DNA of 64,000 nucleotides from Bacteroidales bacterium (GTDB taxonomy: Bacteria; Bacteroidota; Bacteroidia; Bacteroidales; UBA932), in the NCBI GenBank assembly GCA_009777095.1, contig WRMN01000001.1, positions 178,909 to 242,908 of the forward strand. Direction: 5' to 3'. Both the position numbers and the translations under genes were made by a program. A model generated the notes under the pieces. The model had not been told where the DNA came from and did not search any database. It saw only the letters and a program-made list of their open reading frames with translations. Positions 8,630-18,712 of this stretch are shown here, piece after piece. Every line of letters starts with the position of its first letter. Within the stretch, counting starts at the first letter, position 1.

Positions 8630-10560
8630 AGCTCAAAGTTTAAATATTCGGGGACTAAGGCATGCAGTTGTGCTATTACCTTTGCATCATCAAAGGAGTA
8701 AGCGGTATGAATTAACGTTTTTATATCCACTTTTACATTATCGTAGTTGTATTTGCGCACCCTCCCGATCATAATTTTTTCGTGTTGTGTAGGCAACTGA
8801 TGTTCTTCCTTGCTCAACAGTTCTTCATACAATTTTTCGCCCGGACGAAGCCCTACAAAGGCTATATCAATGTCTTTATAAGGTTCAAGGCCCGACAAAC
8901 GAATCATCTTTTCGGCCAGGTCTTTAATTTTTACAGCTTCGCCCATATCGAAGATAAAAATCTCTCCCCCATATCCCAGATTTCCAGCTTCGAGTACAAG
9001 GCTGCAAGCCTCGGGAATAGTCATGAAGAAACGGGTAATTTCAGGATGCGTTACGGTTATCGGACCGCCCTGCTTGATTTGTTCTTCGAAGCGCGGAATT
9101 ACCGATCCGCTGGAGCCTAATACATTGCCAAAACGGGTAGTAATAAATCGGCAGTGGCTGTTAGCAGAGGAATCTTTTAACTTCAACCCCAGCGACTGTA
9201 CATAAATTTCGGCCACTCGTTTGGTACAGCCCATCACATTCGTAGGATTTACCGCCTTGTCGGTCGATACCAGCACAAAGACCTTTACATTATAATTAAC
9301 AGACAAGTCGGCCATTATTTTTGTGCCAAGCACATTAGTATTTACCGCCTCACAGGGATATCTTTCCATCAGTGGCACGTGTTTGTAGGCAGCGGCATGA
9401 TACACATAGTCCGGAGCATAAGATTTAAAAACAGACTCCATCCGATGATTGTTGCGCACATCTGCAATTTCCCAATGAATATTCACATCAGGATATTTTT
9501 CCTCTAATTCCAATTGCAGGCTGTACATGGGGGTTTCGGCAATATCACAAAGGACTATTTCACGAGGATTGAGCGTACATATCTGTCGTGCAATTTCGCT
9601 TCCTATAGATCCGGCAGCACCGCTTACCAACACGCATTTATCGACATGAGAAACTCCTACCATTGAATTTTTAATATTAATAGTCGTGCGGCCTAACAGT
9701 TCTTCAATACGGATTTTTTTGAGTTGAAACGCAGTTTTGCTCATTTCCTTCCAAGTGGCCACCGCAGGGATAGTAAGCATTTCTATTTTACGTTTGATAC
9801 AGTAGTCGGCGAGCTTGTCTTTCATCTCGCGGTCAAGCTCATCAGGGTTAATCAGCAAGGATTTGAATCGTCCACTATTGACTAACTTTTGCAGGTCATT
9901 CCAACGATGATACACCTGAATGCCATTCACCGCTTTGGTTGCGATGAAACGAGCAGGCAAGATGAAGCCGTTAAGTTTGTAAGCGTGGTTTTGGTTATTT
10001 TCCAAGAATTCGGCCAATTTAATATTATTCGGCGAAATACCGTAAATGAGCAATGGGATATTTTTCTCTACTTGCGGATCCGTATATTTTTTCGCATAGT
10101 CATACAGCAATTTAATCGTCATTTTAACCATGAAAATCAGCGAAAAACAGATCATGGCGCTAAGGAAAAAGCCGTAGAGCGGCATGATCCGAACCGACCA
10201 CAATATTGACAATAGTTCACTAATCAACATCATACTAGTATTGGTGCAGAAAATAGCGAAAAAGGCGCGAAAGAGATCGCGAAGGCCCGAATAACGGAGC
10301 AGACTGCGATAGGTACGGAAGAGGTAGAGCCACAGAACGGTAAGGAAGGTGTTCAAGCCTAATTTCAGTAAAAAAGCATCAACCACCACCGGTTGTTCCA
10401 GATGGCTATAGCAAACAAGATAAGCCAGGATAAAGGCAAAGTTGGCAATGATCAGGTCTAAGAGAAAAATTAACCAGGAAGGCACGTAGGCCTTTTTACT
10501 TAGAAACATAATAAAGTCAGGAAAGTGGCGGTTTAGCCGATCAAGGAAGAGCCTTTTCAT
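8626..10560 (-). CDS. Membrane-bound nucleoside-diphosphate-sugar 4,6-dehydratase (CapD/PglF/WbpM family)
   Basis: N-terminal TM region; VLVSGAAGSIGSEIARQI, STDKAVNPTNVMGCTKRVAE, TRFGNVLGSSGSVIP. Confidence 0.92.
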   Translation of the reverse strand: MKRLFLDRLNRHFPDFIMFLSKKAYVPSWLIFLLDLIIANFAFILAYLVCYSHLEQPVVVDAFLLKLGLNTFLTVLWLYLFRTYRSLLRYSGLRDLFRAFFAIFCTNTSMMLISELLSILWSVRIMPLYGFFLSAMICFSLIFMVKMTIKLLYDYAKKYTDPQVEKNIPLLIYGISPNNIKLAEFLENNQNHAYKLNGFILPARFIATKAVNGIQVYHRWNDLQKLVNSGRFKSLLINPDELDREMKDKLADYCIKRKIEMLTIPAVATWKEMSKTAFQLKKIRIEELLGRTTINIKNSMVGVSHVDKCVLVSGAAGSIGSEIARQICTLNPREIVLCDIAETPMYSLQLELEEKYPDVNIHWEIADVRNNHRMESVFKSYAPDYVYHAAAYKHVPLMERYPCEAVNTNVLGTKIMADLSVNYNVKVFVLVSTDKAVNPTNVMGCTKRVAEIYVQSLGLKLKDSSANSHCRFITTRFGNVLGSSGSVIPRFEEQIKQGGPITVTHPEITRFFMTIPEACSLVLEAGNLGYGGEIFIFDMGEAVKIKDLAEKMIRLSGLEPYKDIDIAFVGLRPGEKLYEELLSKEEHQLPTQHEKIMIGRVRKYNYDNVKVDIKTLIHTAYSFDDAKVIAQLHALVPEYLNFEL

Positions 10561-10632
10561 TTGTTTGGTTAGAATTTAGAGCAACAAAAGTACTACTTTA
10601 TTTTTAAATCTCAAAATTTCAGAACGCTATCA

Positions 10633-11775
10633 TTACAACCGAAACATGTTTTGAATAATATCTACCACTTGCTTCAATTCGTTTTCCGTCAGTGCTGAAC
10701 CGGATGGTAAGCACAAGCCCTTGTCGAAGAGGGTTTCGCTGACTTTTTCGCCATAATAGGAACATGAAGCAAATATCGGCTGCAGGTGCATAGGTTTCCA
10801 GAGAGGGCGCGATTCGATATTTGCTTTTTCCAATGCCAACCTAAGGTTTTCCCGTGTAAGGCCGCCCGTTTGTTTGGGGTCAACAATAATGGAAGTCAAC
10901 CAATAATTGGAAAAGAAATCGGCCGAAGGTTCCGTGTGGCAGGTAATACCTTTTATGCCGGATAAATGTTTCCGGTAGTATTGGTTATTTTTTCGCCGTT
11001 GCGCCACGCGCTGCGCCAACACCTCCATTTGTCCGCGGCCAATGCCGGCCACAATATTGCTCATTCGGTAGTTATAGCCGATGTGCGAATGTTGGTAATG
11101 CGGAGCGGTATCCCGTGCCTGCGTGGCTAAAAATCGAGCTTTTCGAATGTATGCCTCGTTTTTTGAAACCAAGGCGCCGCCGCCGGATGTAGTGATAATT
11201 TTATTACCATTGAACGACAAGGCGGCTAATTGGCCAAGAGTTCCACAATTAACTCCTTTGTAAACAGAGCCTAAGGCCTCTGCAGCATCTTCCAGTACCG
11301 GAATTTCGTACCGGTTGGCAATGGATAAAATTTCGTCCATTTTAGCCGGCATCCCATACAAGTGTACCGGAATAATAGCTTTGGGCTTTTTCCCTTTTTT
11401 GATTCTATCCCTGACGGCTTCTTCCATATATTCCGGCGAAAGGTTCCACGTATCCGGCTCGCTATCGACAAATACCGGCCTTGCTCCCTGATAAACAATG
11501 GGGTTTGCCGAGGCTGAAAAGGTAAAACTCTGGCACAGTATCTCGTCTCCGGCCTCCACTCCAAGTAGTATCAACCCCAGGTGCAAAGCGGCAGTTCCGG
11601 CAGTCAGCGCAGCTACATGCACCTCATTGCCCAAAGAGGCTTCCAAGTCGTTCTCAAAACCATCGACATTAGGGCCGAGCGGAGCCACCCAGTTGGTATC
11701 AAAGGCTTCCTGAATGTATTTTTGTTCATGCCCGCCCATGTGGGCAAGGGATAGGTAGATGCGTGGTGCTTTCAT
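10633..11775 (-). CDS. DegT/DnrJ/EryC1 PLP-dependent aminotransferase (PglE/PseC-like)
   Basis: TAGTAALHLGLILLGV, LEDAAEALGSVYKG, SFNGNKIITTSGGGAL (PLP lysine region). Confidence 0.92.
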   Translation of the reverse strand: MKAPRIYLSLAHMGGHEQKYIQEAFDTNWVAPLGPNVDGFENDLEASLGNEVHVAALTAGTAALHLGLILLGVEAGDEILCQSFTFSASANPIVYQGARPVFVDSEPDTWNLSPEYMEEAVRDRIKKGKKPKAIIPVHLYGMPAKMDEILSIANRYEIPVLEDAAEALGSVYKGVNCGTLGQLAALSFNGNKIITTSGGGALVSKNEAYIRKARFLATQARDTAPHYQHSHIGYNYRMSNIVAGIGRGQMEVLAQRVAQRRKNNQYYRKHLSGIKGITCHTEPSADFFSNYWLTSIIVDPKQTGGLTRENLRLALEKANIESRPLWKPMHLQPIFASCSYYGEKVSETLFDKGLCLPSGSALTENELKQVVDIIQNMFRL

Positions 11776-11799
11776 ATTGAAGCAGGTATGTATAAAATT

Positions 11800-12399
11800 T
11801 TAAATTGTTCTTACTTTGCAAGGGTTGCCATAAGCCGTTGCATAGTCAGGAATATCATTTACTACGACCGAACCGGCACCGATTACCGACCATTTTCCTA
11901 TGCTGGCATTCGGAATAACAACTGTTCCGGATCCGATAAAACTTCCTTCCCCTACCTTCACATTCCCACAAAGCGTGCTGTGCGGTGCGATATGCACAAA
12001 ATCGCCTATTTCGCAATCGTGGTCAATAGATGCGCCTGTGTTTATGATGCAATGTTTGCCGATTTTTGCCGAATGTTGAATTATAGCACCTTGCATTACA
12101 ACCGTTCCTTCGTCTAATGCTGCGCTGTCAGCAATTATTGCACTTTTTGCACAAACGGCAGGTGAGTACTTTACCTCTTTTAATTTTTCAACAACTTTTT
12201 TTCTAATAGCATTATTCCCAATACTGATAATTAATGGGGAGCTCATATTGTTTTGCGACACAGGAATACCTAAAAAATTATTAATAGAAGTATCATCGTC
12301 ATAAATTTTAGGCAAAACAATATCATTTGATTTTAAAACATCAAAAATTACTTTTGCGTGTCCGCCTGCGCCATATAAATAGACCTCTTTCATAATCAA
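11800..12399 (-). CDS. Sugar O/N-acetyltransferase (PglD/NeuD family)
   Basis: [16 protein letters not shown]-terminus and left-handed beta-helix hexapeptide repeats. Confidence 0.88.
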   Translation of the reverse strand: MIMKEVYLYGAGGHAKVIFDVLKSNDIVLPKIYDDDTSINNFLGIPVSQNNMSSPLIISIGNNAIRKKVVEKLKEVKYSPAVCAKSAIIADSAALDEGTVVMQGAIIQHSAKIGKHCIINTGASIDHDCEIGDFVHIAPHSTLCGNVKVGEGSFIGSGTVVIPNASIGKWSVIGAGSVVVNDIPDYATAYGNPCKVRTI

Positions 12400-13001
12400 T
12401 TATTTCCTGTAAATTTTTCCATCGTAATATCTGTTTCTGCATTTACTCCTTCTCGAATTAATACTTTTTTTATTGTTAAAAACAAAATTTTCAAGTCAAG
12501 TCCAAATGAAAGGTTATCAACATACCATACGTCATGTTCAAATTTTTTCTTCCAACTGATTGTGTTTCTTCCATTTACCTGCGCCCATCCGGTAACTCCG
12601 GGACGAACTTCGTGCCTGCGTTTTTGTTCGGCATTGTACAAAGGTAAATATTCCATTAACAACGGACGCGGTCCTATCAAGCTCATATCGCCCTTTATAA
12701 CATTGAGTAATTGCGGAATTTCGTCAAGCGAAGTTGAACGAATAAATTTGCCAATTTTCGTCATACGCTTTGCATCCGGCAAAAGGGTTCCGTTTCTATC
12801 GCGCTTGTCGTTCATTGTTTTGAATTTCATTACTCTAAAAATTCGCTCATTACAGGTTGGGCGAGATTGAAAGAAAAACGGCTTACCATTATTCGTAAAA
12901 AACAAAATAACAGTAATAATAACGAATATCGGCGAAATGATAATAACTCCGGTAAGCGATAAGGTAAAATCTATAATGCGTTTGAAGAAACTTTTGTACA
13001 T
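12396..13001 (-). CDS. Undecaprenyl-phosphate sugar phosphotransferase (small PglC-like)
   Basis: [20 protein letters not shown]..., [51 protein letters not shown]. Confidence 0.93.
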   Translation of the reverse strand: MYKSFFKRIIDFTLSLTGVIIISPIFVIITVILFFTNNGKPFFFQSRPTCNERIFRVMKFKTMNDKRDRNGTLLPDAKRMTKIGKFIRSTSLDEIPQLLNVIKGDMSLIGPRPLLMEYLPLYNAEQKRRHEVRPGVTGWAQVNGRNTISWKKKFEHDVWYVDNLSFGLDLKILFLTIKKVLIREGVNAETDITMEKFTGNN

Positions 13002-13252
13002 GTAGTCTTCCCTTAAATGGTTACAAAGAAATTACAAATCACAGGCACTTGCGGTTTGGCGAAGGCATTTTTGCCAAACTTCTTAATTTAATATTACTTT
13101 TTTTATCTATCCAAATTGAATATAGCTCAATTGAAATAGATAACGTTATTGAGCATACAGTGAAAAACAAACTAAGATCCTATAAATCTTGCCTCATTAT
13201 ACCTACTAAAACCACACATCCAAATACTAATTTTGCTATAAATTCTGGATCC

Positions 13253-14491
13253 TTATTTGAACGAGTTTTTTCGGACTTTCTCCGTTGGTCTATTAGTTTG
13301 AATAGCTTCAAATATTTTCATGTATTTTTCCACAGCAACCTCTAAACTATATTCACTTTTTGCAAGACTGTGTGCTCTAACTGACTGCTCTGTGATGAGT
13401 TTTTTATCATTTATATATTTTACAAAATCGGCAATAGATTTTTCAGTGAGTTTTGCAGGTAACACATAACCTGCATTATAATGCTTAATTATGTCACTTT
13501 GCCACCCCAAGTAATTTATCATGATTGGACGTCCTGCAGCAAGAGAATCAAAGAATTTATTTGCCGAATTATCCCATAAAACAGGGTTATCAATAAATGT
13601 TGAACAAGCAACAGTACATATAGAATTAAGATATGGTAGTTCCGACTTGGACACAACCCCTCCATAATATAAGTTATTATTCAATACCCCCTTCTTTTTT
13701 GCGCTATCAAGCACACTAACAAGTTGTTTACCTTTTCCATATAAAAGATATATAATAGAATTGTCAATATCTAATGTCATATTAGCTAAATTTACCAAAT
13801 AATCCACCCCATTAGCCTCGCCGAAAGTACCTGCATAAAGTACTATCTTTTTGCCCTGAATATCAACAGGTAAATTAACGCTATTTTCTATATTGTTAAA
13901 TCTGGATATTTCGCTGATATTGGGAATAACGATTGATTTTTGGTTGGGATATCGCTGTTCAATATTTTGCTTCATTCCTAATGATAAAGGTACGATCCAT
14001 GAAGCCCTCTTATATACAAGTTTTTCAAACCAATAAAGCAGCTTTATGATATATTTGTTATTAATATACCCCATTTTAACAGGCACCTCGGGCCAAACAT
14101 CACGAACTTCAAAAATATATGGAGTTTTTTTAAGGATATTTCTCACTAAAGCAGGAATAGCAATTGTAAGTGGAGTAGAAGTTGCCAAAACAATATCGCA
14201 TTTTATTTTCAGCGCTTTAAAGGAAGCAAACCAGAAGAATCGGCTAAAAGAGGCTATTCGTCTCCAAAAACCCATTGTATTATCATAAGGACAATTTAGA
14301 ACGAAAAACTTGATGCCATCTCTCTCAAATTCAGTCCATCGCTTTGAGTTTTTTTTAGGCGCTTTTTCTGAAGTAATGACTATAACTTCAATCCCTTTTT
14401 TGCAAAATGATGTGGCTAAATCATACGAGCGGGTACCGCCCGACATTTCAGGAAAAATAAAATATTGGTGGATGTATAATAACTTCATCAC
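13253..14491 (-). CDS. Glycosyltransferase family 4
   Basis: HQYFIFPEMSGGTRSYDLA..., WPEVPVKMG, VLYAGTFGEANGVDYL. Confidence 0.85.
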   Translation of the reverse strand: MMKLLYIHQYFIFPEMSGGTRSYDLATSFCKKGIEVIVITSEKAPKKNSKRWTEFERDGIKFFVLNCPYDNTMGFWRRIASFSRFFWFASFKALKIKCDIVLATSTPLTIAIPALVRNILKKTPYIFEVRDVWPEVPVKMGYINNKYIIKLLYWFEKLVYKRASWIVPLSLGMKQNIEQRYPNQKSIVIPNISEISRFNNIENSVNLPVDIQGKKIVLYAGTFGEANGVDYLVNLANMTLDIDNSIIYLLYGKGKQLVSVLDSAKKKGVLNNNLYYGGVVSKSELPYLNSICTVACSTFIDNPVLWDNSANKFFDSLAAGRPIMINYLGWQSDIIKHYNAGYVLPAKLTEKSIADFVKYINDKKLITEQSVRAHSLAKSEYSLEVAVEKYMKIFEAIQTNRPTEKVRKNSFK

Positions 14492-14503
14492 ATTTTATTA
14501 TTT

Positions 14504-15619
14504 TTAAGCATTAATAGATTCCATTAAATAGAGTTTAGAAGCCATTGCAAAATCTTGAATTTTGTAATTAACTTTATCAAAATTAATATGATTGTAAATT
14601 TCGTTTTCTCCCATTTTAGTAGTTAAAATTCTATTATCAAGATCAAGCAAATGTAATATATTAGATATCCTTTCGTCTTTCCCTTGGTCGCCTGTTAATA
14701 TAGCAACAAATGGTTTATTAAGAATAATTGCTAACGAAATACAATGAAAAGATGCAGATACAACTAACTCAGAATCCCTTATTACCCTGATAAATTCGTA
14801 TGGAGACATCGTATATTTAACTTTGATATTGTAGTTTAATAAGTCTCCAATAGAGGTGCTTCGAGTCAGTTTATACAGTTTTCTTCCTTTTAACTCAAAA
14901 TTAGTCTGCTTAAAAAATTCTGAAATCTGATTATCTCTATTTGTATAAAAAAATACATACGGTTCTTTTATTTTATCTTGAGGAACTAAACTTTCCCATT
15001 GTTGTTTAGATAATAAAAACACAGGATCAAGTACTAATTTAGCATCTCTTCCCGTTAATTGTTTGACTAAATTAACGCCATAAGTTTCTCGAACTGCTAT
15101 TTTATTTATTTTAGACAAGTATTTAACATATTGGTACTTTAATTCAAGAGGTATTTCTAAAGTTCCAAAACTTGATGAGTATGATATTTTTTTCGCATCA
15201 TCATCCACAAAGTTCAATAAAAATGCAAAATCACCGCCATTATTTTTATAGTTCCAGACTTGGTCGCTTCCAACTATAAATTTATCGTAGTATCTATTCA
15301 ATTCATTTGCTTCATCAGCAGATTTGTAAATTTTGCCTGTGTATTTCAGGTTCTTCTTATAGAATCTGTTGAATCTTGCTTTTCGCAACCCCATAAACGG
15401 AAATCCTAAAAAATACTTCAATGCGTTTTTAAAATTCTTTTTTTTCAAATTTTCCAAAACATGATGAGACATACTGTATGCAGTTTGTCTGTGTTTATTC
15501 CTATAATCAATGTATTCACAATCTATACTCTGCTCAAGTAAATATCTCTCAAGAGCGTATGCCTGTAATGCCGCACCGTAATTTACAGCATTATGAAACG
15601 ATAATAGCGCTACTTTCAT
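14504..15619 (-). CDS. Polysaccharide pyruvyl transferase family protein
   Basis: MKVALLSFHNAVNYGAALQAYALERYL...FIVGSDQVWNYK...ASFHCISLAIILNKPFVAI. Confidence 0.85.
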   Translation of the reverse strand: MKVALLSFHNAVNYGAALQAYALERYLLEQSIDCEYIDYRNKHRQTAYSMSHHVLENLKKKNFKNALKYFLGFPFMGLRKARFNRFYKKNLKYTGKIYKSADEANELNRYYDKFIVGSDQVWNYKNNGGDFAFLLNFVDDDAKKISYSSSFGTLEIPLELKYQYVKYLSKINKIAVRETYGVNLVKQLTGRDAKLVLDPVFLLSKQQWESLVPQDKIKEPYVFFYTNRDNQISEFFKQTNFELKGRKLYKLTRSTSIGDLLNYNIKVKYTMSPYEFIRVIRDSELVVSASFHCISLAIILNKPFVAILTGDQGKDERISNILHLLDLDNRILTTKMGENEIYNHINFDKVNYKIQDFAMASKLYLMESINA

Positions 15620-16789
15620 TTAATTTTTTGTATTAATAATTTCAAAATAAATATCTTTATATTTTTCTGCAATAATATCCCAACTAAAATCTTTCTTTAT
15701 ATCTAAATTAGCAATATTTGATGCTATTTTATTATATGAATTAATTATTAGTTCAATCTTATCGGCGATATCTTTAATATCACTACTAACAACACCATAT
15801 CCAACTTCTCCTTCTGGATAAAAGCCGTCAAAACCTTGACCTTTCGTATATATTATTGGCAATCCTTGAGTCATTGCCTCTACATATACTAATCCAAAAG
15901 TTTCAGGGGTAGATGGCATTGCAAATATATCACTTTCTGAAAATAATTTGATAAGTTCTGTTTGAGAGACACTATCAAGTAATTTTACCCATGAATATTG
16001 CAGCGCCAAATTTTCTATGTTTTTAATATAGCCGGGATCATTTTTCCGATTAGCTAAACCGCGACCAACAGCAGTCAGTTCGATCTGGGTACTTTTTTCT
16101 TTCAAAGAAGCTATAGCTAAAATCAGTTTATCTAGATTTTTGCCTAATTGAAAAGCACCGACAAATATTATTCTTACTGGATTATGTATTTTATTAGGAT
16201 TGTTTCTCCTGTTTTCCCAAAACATATCCCTCGCAGCATTGGGAATAGTATGTATTTTATCTTTAATTTTCAAAAAGATATTATTACTGATTATTTTTTC
16301 TGTGAAAAATTTTTTATACTGTGGAGAAATGAAAATAATTTTTGACGCATTCAGTAAAATTTTTTTATAATACCCTCTTTGCCAAATTAATATCTTATAA
16401 TAAATATTAATGTCTGTATTACGTACAGCAGAAATATATGGAATGTTATATTGTTTTGACAGTTCCATCGCTACAGCTCCATCACTACAAAGAGAAGAAG
16501 CATGAATTAATGATATATTACTCATATCTATCTGCTTTTTTATTGCATTTAAGATGGTTCTGATCTTATGTCGATACAAATATTTATGATACGCTCTAAG
16601 TGCTGTCGAGTAGACTATCTTCGATCCTTCAACTTTAAAATCTATCTGTAAATTCCCAAGTCTATTATGATTATTTACATTAAGAGGTACAAATACTGTT
16701 TGTTGAATTCCTAAATTGTCGAGAGAGATTAGCAAGTTATAATATACCTCTGTTCCTCCATAGCTATTAGTAATATACAAAACATGCAT
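15620..16789 (-). CDS. Glycosyltransferase family 4/1
   Basis: IHASSLCSDGAVAMELS..., VRIIFVGAFQLGKNLDKLI, AMPSTPETFGLVYVEAMTQGLPII. Confidence 0.85.
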   Translation of the reverse strand: MHVLYITNSYGGTEVYYNLLISLDNLGIQQTVFVPLNVNNHNRLGNLQIDFKVEGSKIVYSTALRAYHKYLYRHKIRTILNAIKKQIDMSNISLIHASSLCSDGAVAMELSKQYNIPYISAVRNTDINIYYKILIWQRGYYKKILLNASKIIFISPQYKKFFTEKIISNNIFLKIKDKIHTIPNAARDMFWENRRNNPNKIHNPVRIIFVGAFQLGKNLDKLILAIASLKEKSTQIELTAVGRGLANRKNDPGYIKNIENLALQYSWVKLLDSVSQTELIKLFSESDIFAMPSTPETFGLVYVEAMTQGLPIIYTKGQGFDGFYPEGEVGYGVVSSDIKDIADKIELIINSYNKIASNIANLDIKKDFSWDIIAEKYKDIYFEIINTKN

Positions 16790-16914
16790 TTTTTAATTAA
16801 TTTTAGAAATTAGTAAATTTGGGATTGCTAAATTTGTATAGATGTTTTATTCCAACAAGCTGTTTTTCAATATAAAAAATTACATTTCTATATATTTTGA
16901 CCAAATTCAAAGTA

Positions 16915-17766
16915 TTATTCAAAGAATCGAATTTCAGTTTTACACTTGAGAAAGAAGATTTTGTGGAAAAAAGTTGCTAATCTTACTAATTTCCTCACAT
17001 CACTTGCTGTAGCATTGTTAACATTTGAAATCCAGTTGGGAGTCTTTTTAGAATACATTGCTCCTTTAAAAGAAATTCCTTTTAACAATCTCATTATTAC
17101 AGGATTCACTTTGCAAAAAACAGTACCACAACTCGGATTCTCCATACTAAGATATTTTTTTGAATATGCTAATCTTTCCGTTATAAGATTTTGGGTTATT
17201 TCTGTGGGCTGGTCTCTAAATCTAAACCAAGCACGAACGACAATAGCCAAGTTCTGTTGAAAAATTGAATTTCGATATGAAAACAACCCATCAGTCATCT
17301 CAATAATTTTATACTCCATTATTTCCGTATCCAAATATTCTATTTTAAACAAATAATCCGAAATTGACGAATTCCATTTTCTACCCCTGCCCGCATTCAT
17401 AACTATAGCACCCCCAACACTTGTAGGTACTGAAAAAAGATATTCTATCCCTCCAAGATTTTCATTTTTAATCTTATTTATGAGTTGTTGTATTCTAACA
17501 GAACAGCCACATTCCACTATATTATTTTCTAAAATAGTGATCGCTTCATCAAGTTCCATTAATAACACAATAGGGGTTTGAACAAATTCTGAAAAAACAA
17601 TATTGCTTCCTCCTGAAACGATATGATACTTTTCCCTTCTTTGCTTAAAGCCGTTAATCAGTTCAAAAAGTTCATTCCTATTGTGTGGCATATATACAAT
17701 CCTTGCGATTGAATGTAACCGCATGGTATTATATTTATACAAGTCAATATCATATAAAATATGCAT
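16915..17766 (-). CDS. MurB-like FAD-binding enolpyruvyl reductase paralogue in the polysaccharide locus
   Basis: NTMRLHSIAR, VSGGSNIVFS, GIEYLFSVPTSVGGAIVMNAGRG, FSYRNSIF, NPSCGTVFCK, TEIRFF; MurB architecture with divergent active site. Confidence 0.75.
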   Translation of the reverse strand: MHILYDIDLYKYNTMRLHSIARIVYMPHNRNELFELINGFKQRREKYHIVSGGSNIVFSEFVQTPIVLLMELDEAITILENNIVECGCSVRIQQLINKIKNENLGGIEYLFSVPTSVGGAIVMNAGRGRKWNSSISDYLFKIEYLDTEIMEYKIIEMTDGLFSYRNSIFQQNLAIVVRAWFRFRDQPTEITQNLITERLAYSKKYLSMENPSCGTVFCKVNPVIMRLLKGISFKGAMYSKKTPNWISNVNNATASDVRKLVRLATFFHKIFFLKCKTEIRFFE

Positions 17767-17776
17767 AACAAATATA

Positions 17777-18631
17777 TTAATGATCTCTAAATTTCAACAT
17801 TTCTTCCAATGCTTCGATTGTATAGTATCGCAACAATCCACTATGAGGCGTAAAAGTTAATTCTCCAAAATATACTTTATCGCCAGTATCATATAAATCT
17901 ACACGCACGTATTCAAAGCCTTGTGCAAGAATCGCCGCATATTCTATCATTTTATCTAAATTTTTTGGTCTTGGAATAGCATCATCGTACTTTTCATTTT
18001 TTTTCTTTACCAAGTTATTCTTCCTTATCCAATTTAAACCATACATATGTAATCTTGTCGATTTGTCTCTATCTGTGCATACGAGAATATGATGAATTTT
18101 CCCATTAATACATTGAAATTTATAATCAACAGGTAAATTTCCCAAGCCGTCTTGTATCAATTCTTCGGCAATAATGCATTTTTCAATGCGATCATAATGT
18201 GGTTCTTTGCGAGCAAATACTTTTATCTGCATCCAATGGTTTAACTTATTTCTGACTTCTTGAATATCTAATTTGGTCTTGTCAAAGCAAATTATATTCA
18301 ACTTGCAACCTGCGTTCTGTTTTAAAACAAATTGGTTGGGTAGAGTGTCAAAATTTATATCATTGGCATCAGTCCAACTTCCATACAATTGAGTAAGAAT
18401 ATGCGATAAGCCTCTTTTTTTTACAAAGTTGCGCACACGATATTTATCTGCATAAATAGCATATGCATTAATTTCGCCTGATACAATTTGCGAAATGATA
18501 AACTCACTTAGATTAGTTGTTTTTTTCAAATTTAACCACTTCCCTCGATTGTGGAAATATGCCAGTCGGTAATAAAATTTTAAACTAATGAGTGATGTTA
18601 CTTTTACTAATAATATTTTTATTTTTCTCAT
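17777..18631 (-). CDS. TupA-like ATP-grasp protein
   Basis: DKYRVRNFVKKRG, FVLKQNAGCKLNIICFD, EELIQDGLGNLPVDYKFQCINGKIHHI, EYVRVDLYDTGDKVYFGELTFTPHSGL. Confidence 0.8.
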   Translation of the reverse strand: MRKIKILLVKVTSLISLKFYYRLAYFHNRGKWLNLKKTTNLSEFIISQIVSGEINAYAIYADKYRVRNFVKKRGLSHILTQLYGSWTDANDINFDTLPNQFVLKQNAGCKLNIICFDKTKLDIQEVRNKLNHWMQIKVFARKEPHYDRIEKCIIAEELIQDGLGNLPVDYKFQCINGKIHHILVCTDRDKSTRLHMYGLNWIRKNNLVKKKNEKYDDAIPRPKNLDKMIEYAAILAQGFEYVRVDLYDTGDKVYFGELTFTPHSGLLRYYTIEALEEMLKFRDH

Positions 18632-18712
18632 TTATGTATTTTGAAAATTGTTAAATTATAATCATTTCGTTTTGTGAGTTTGTGTGGGAAAATTATGTTT
18701 TAAAAACCTGTA

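Noticed and set aside
13054-13079. GTTTGGC...GCCAAAC hairpin between the sugar transferase and glycosyltransferase genes
   Set aside because: No T run on either side, so not supported as a terminator; no other evidence of function.
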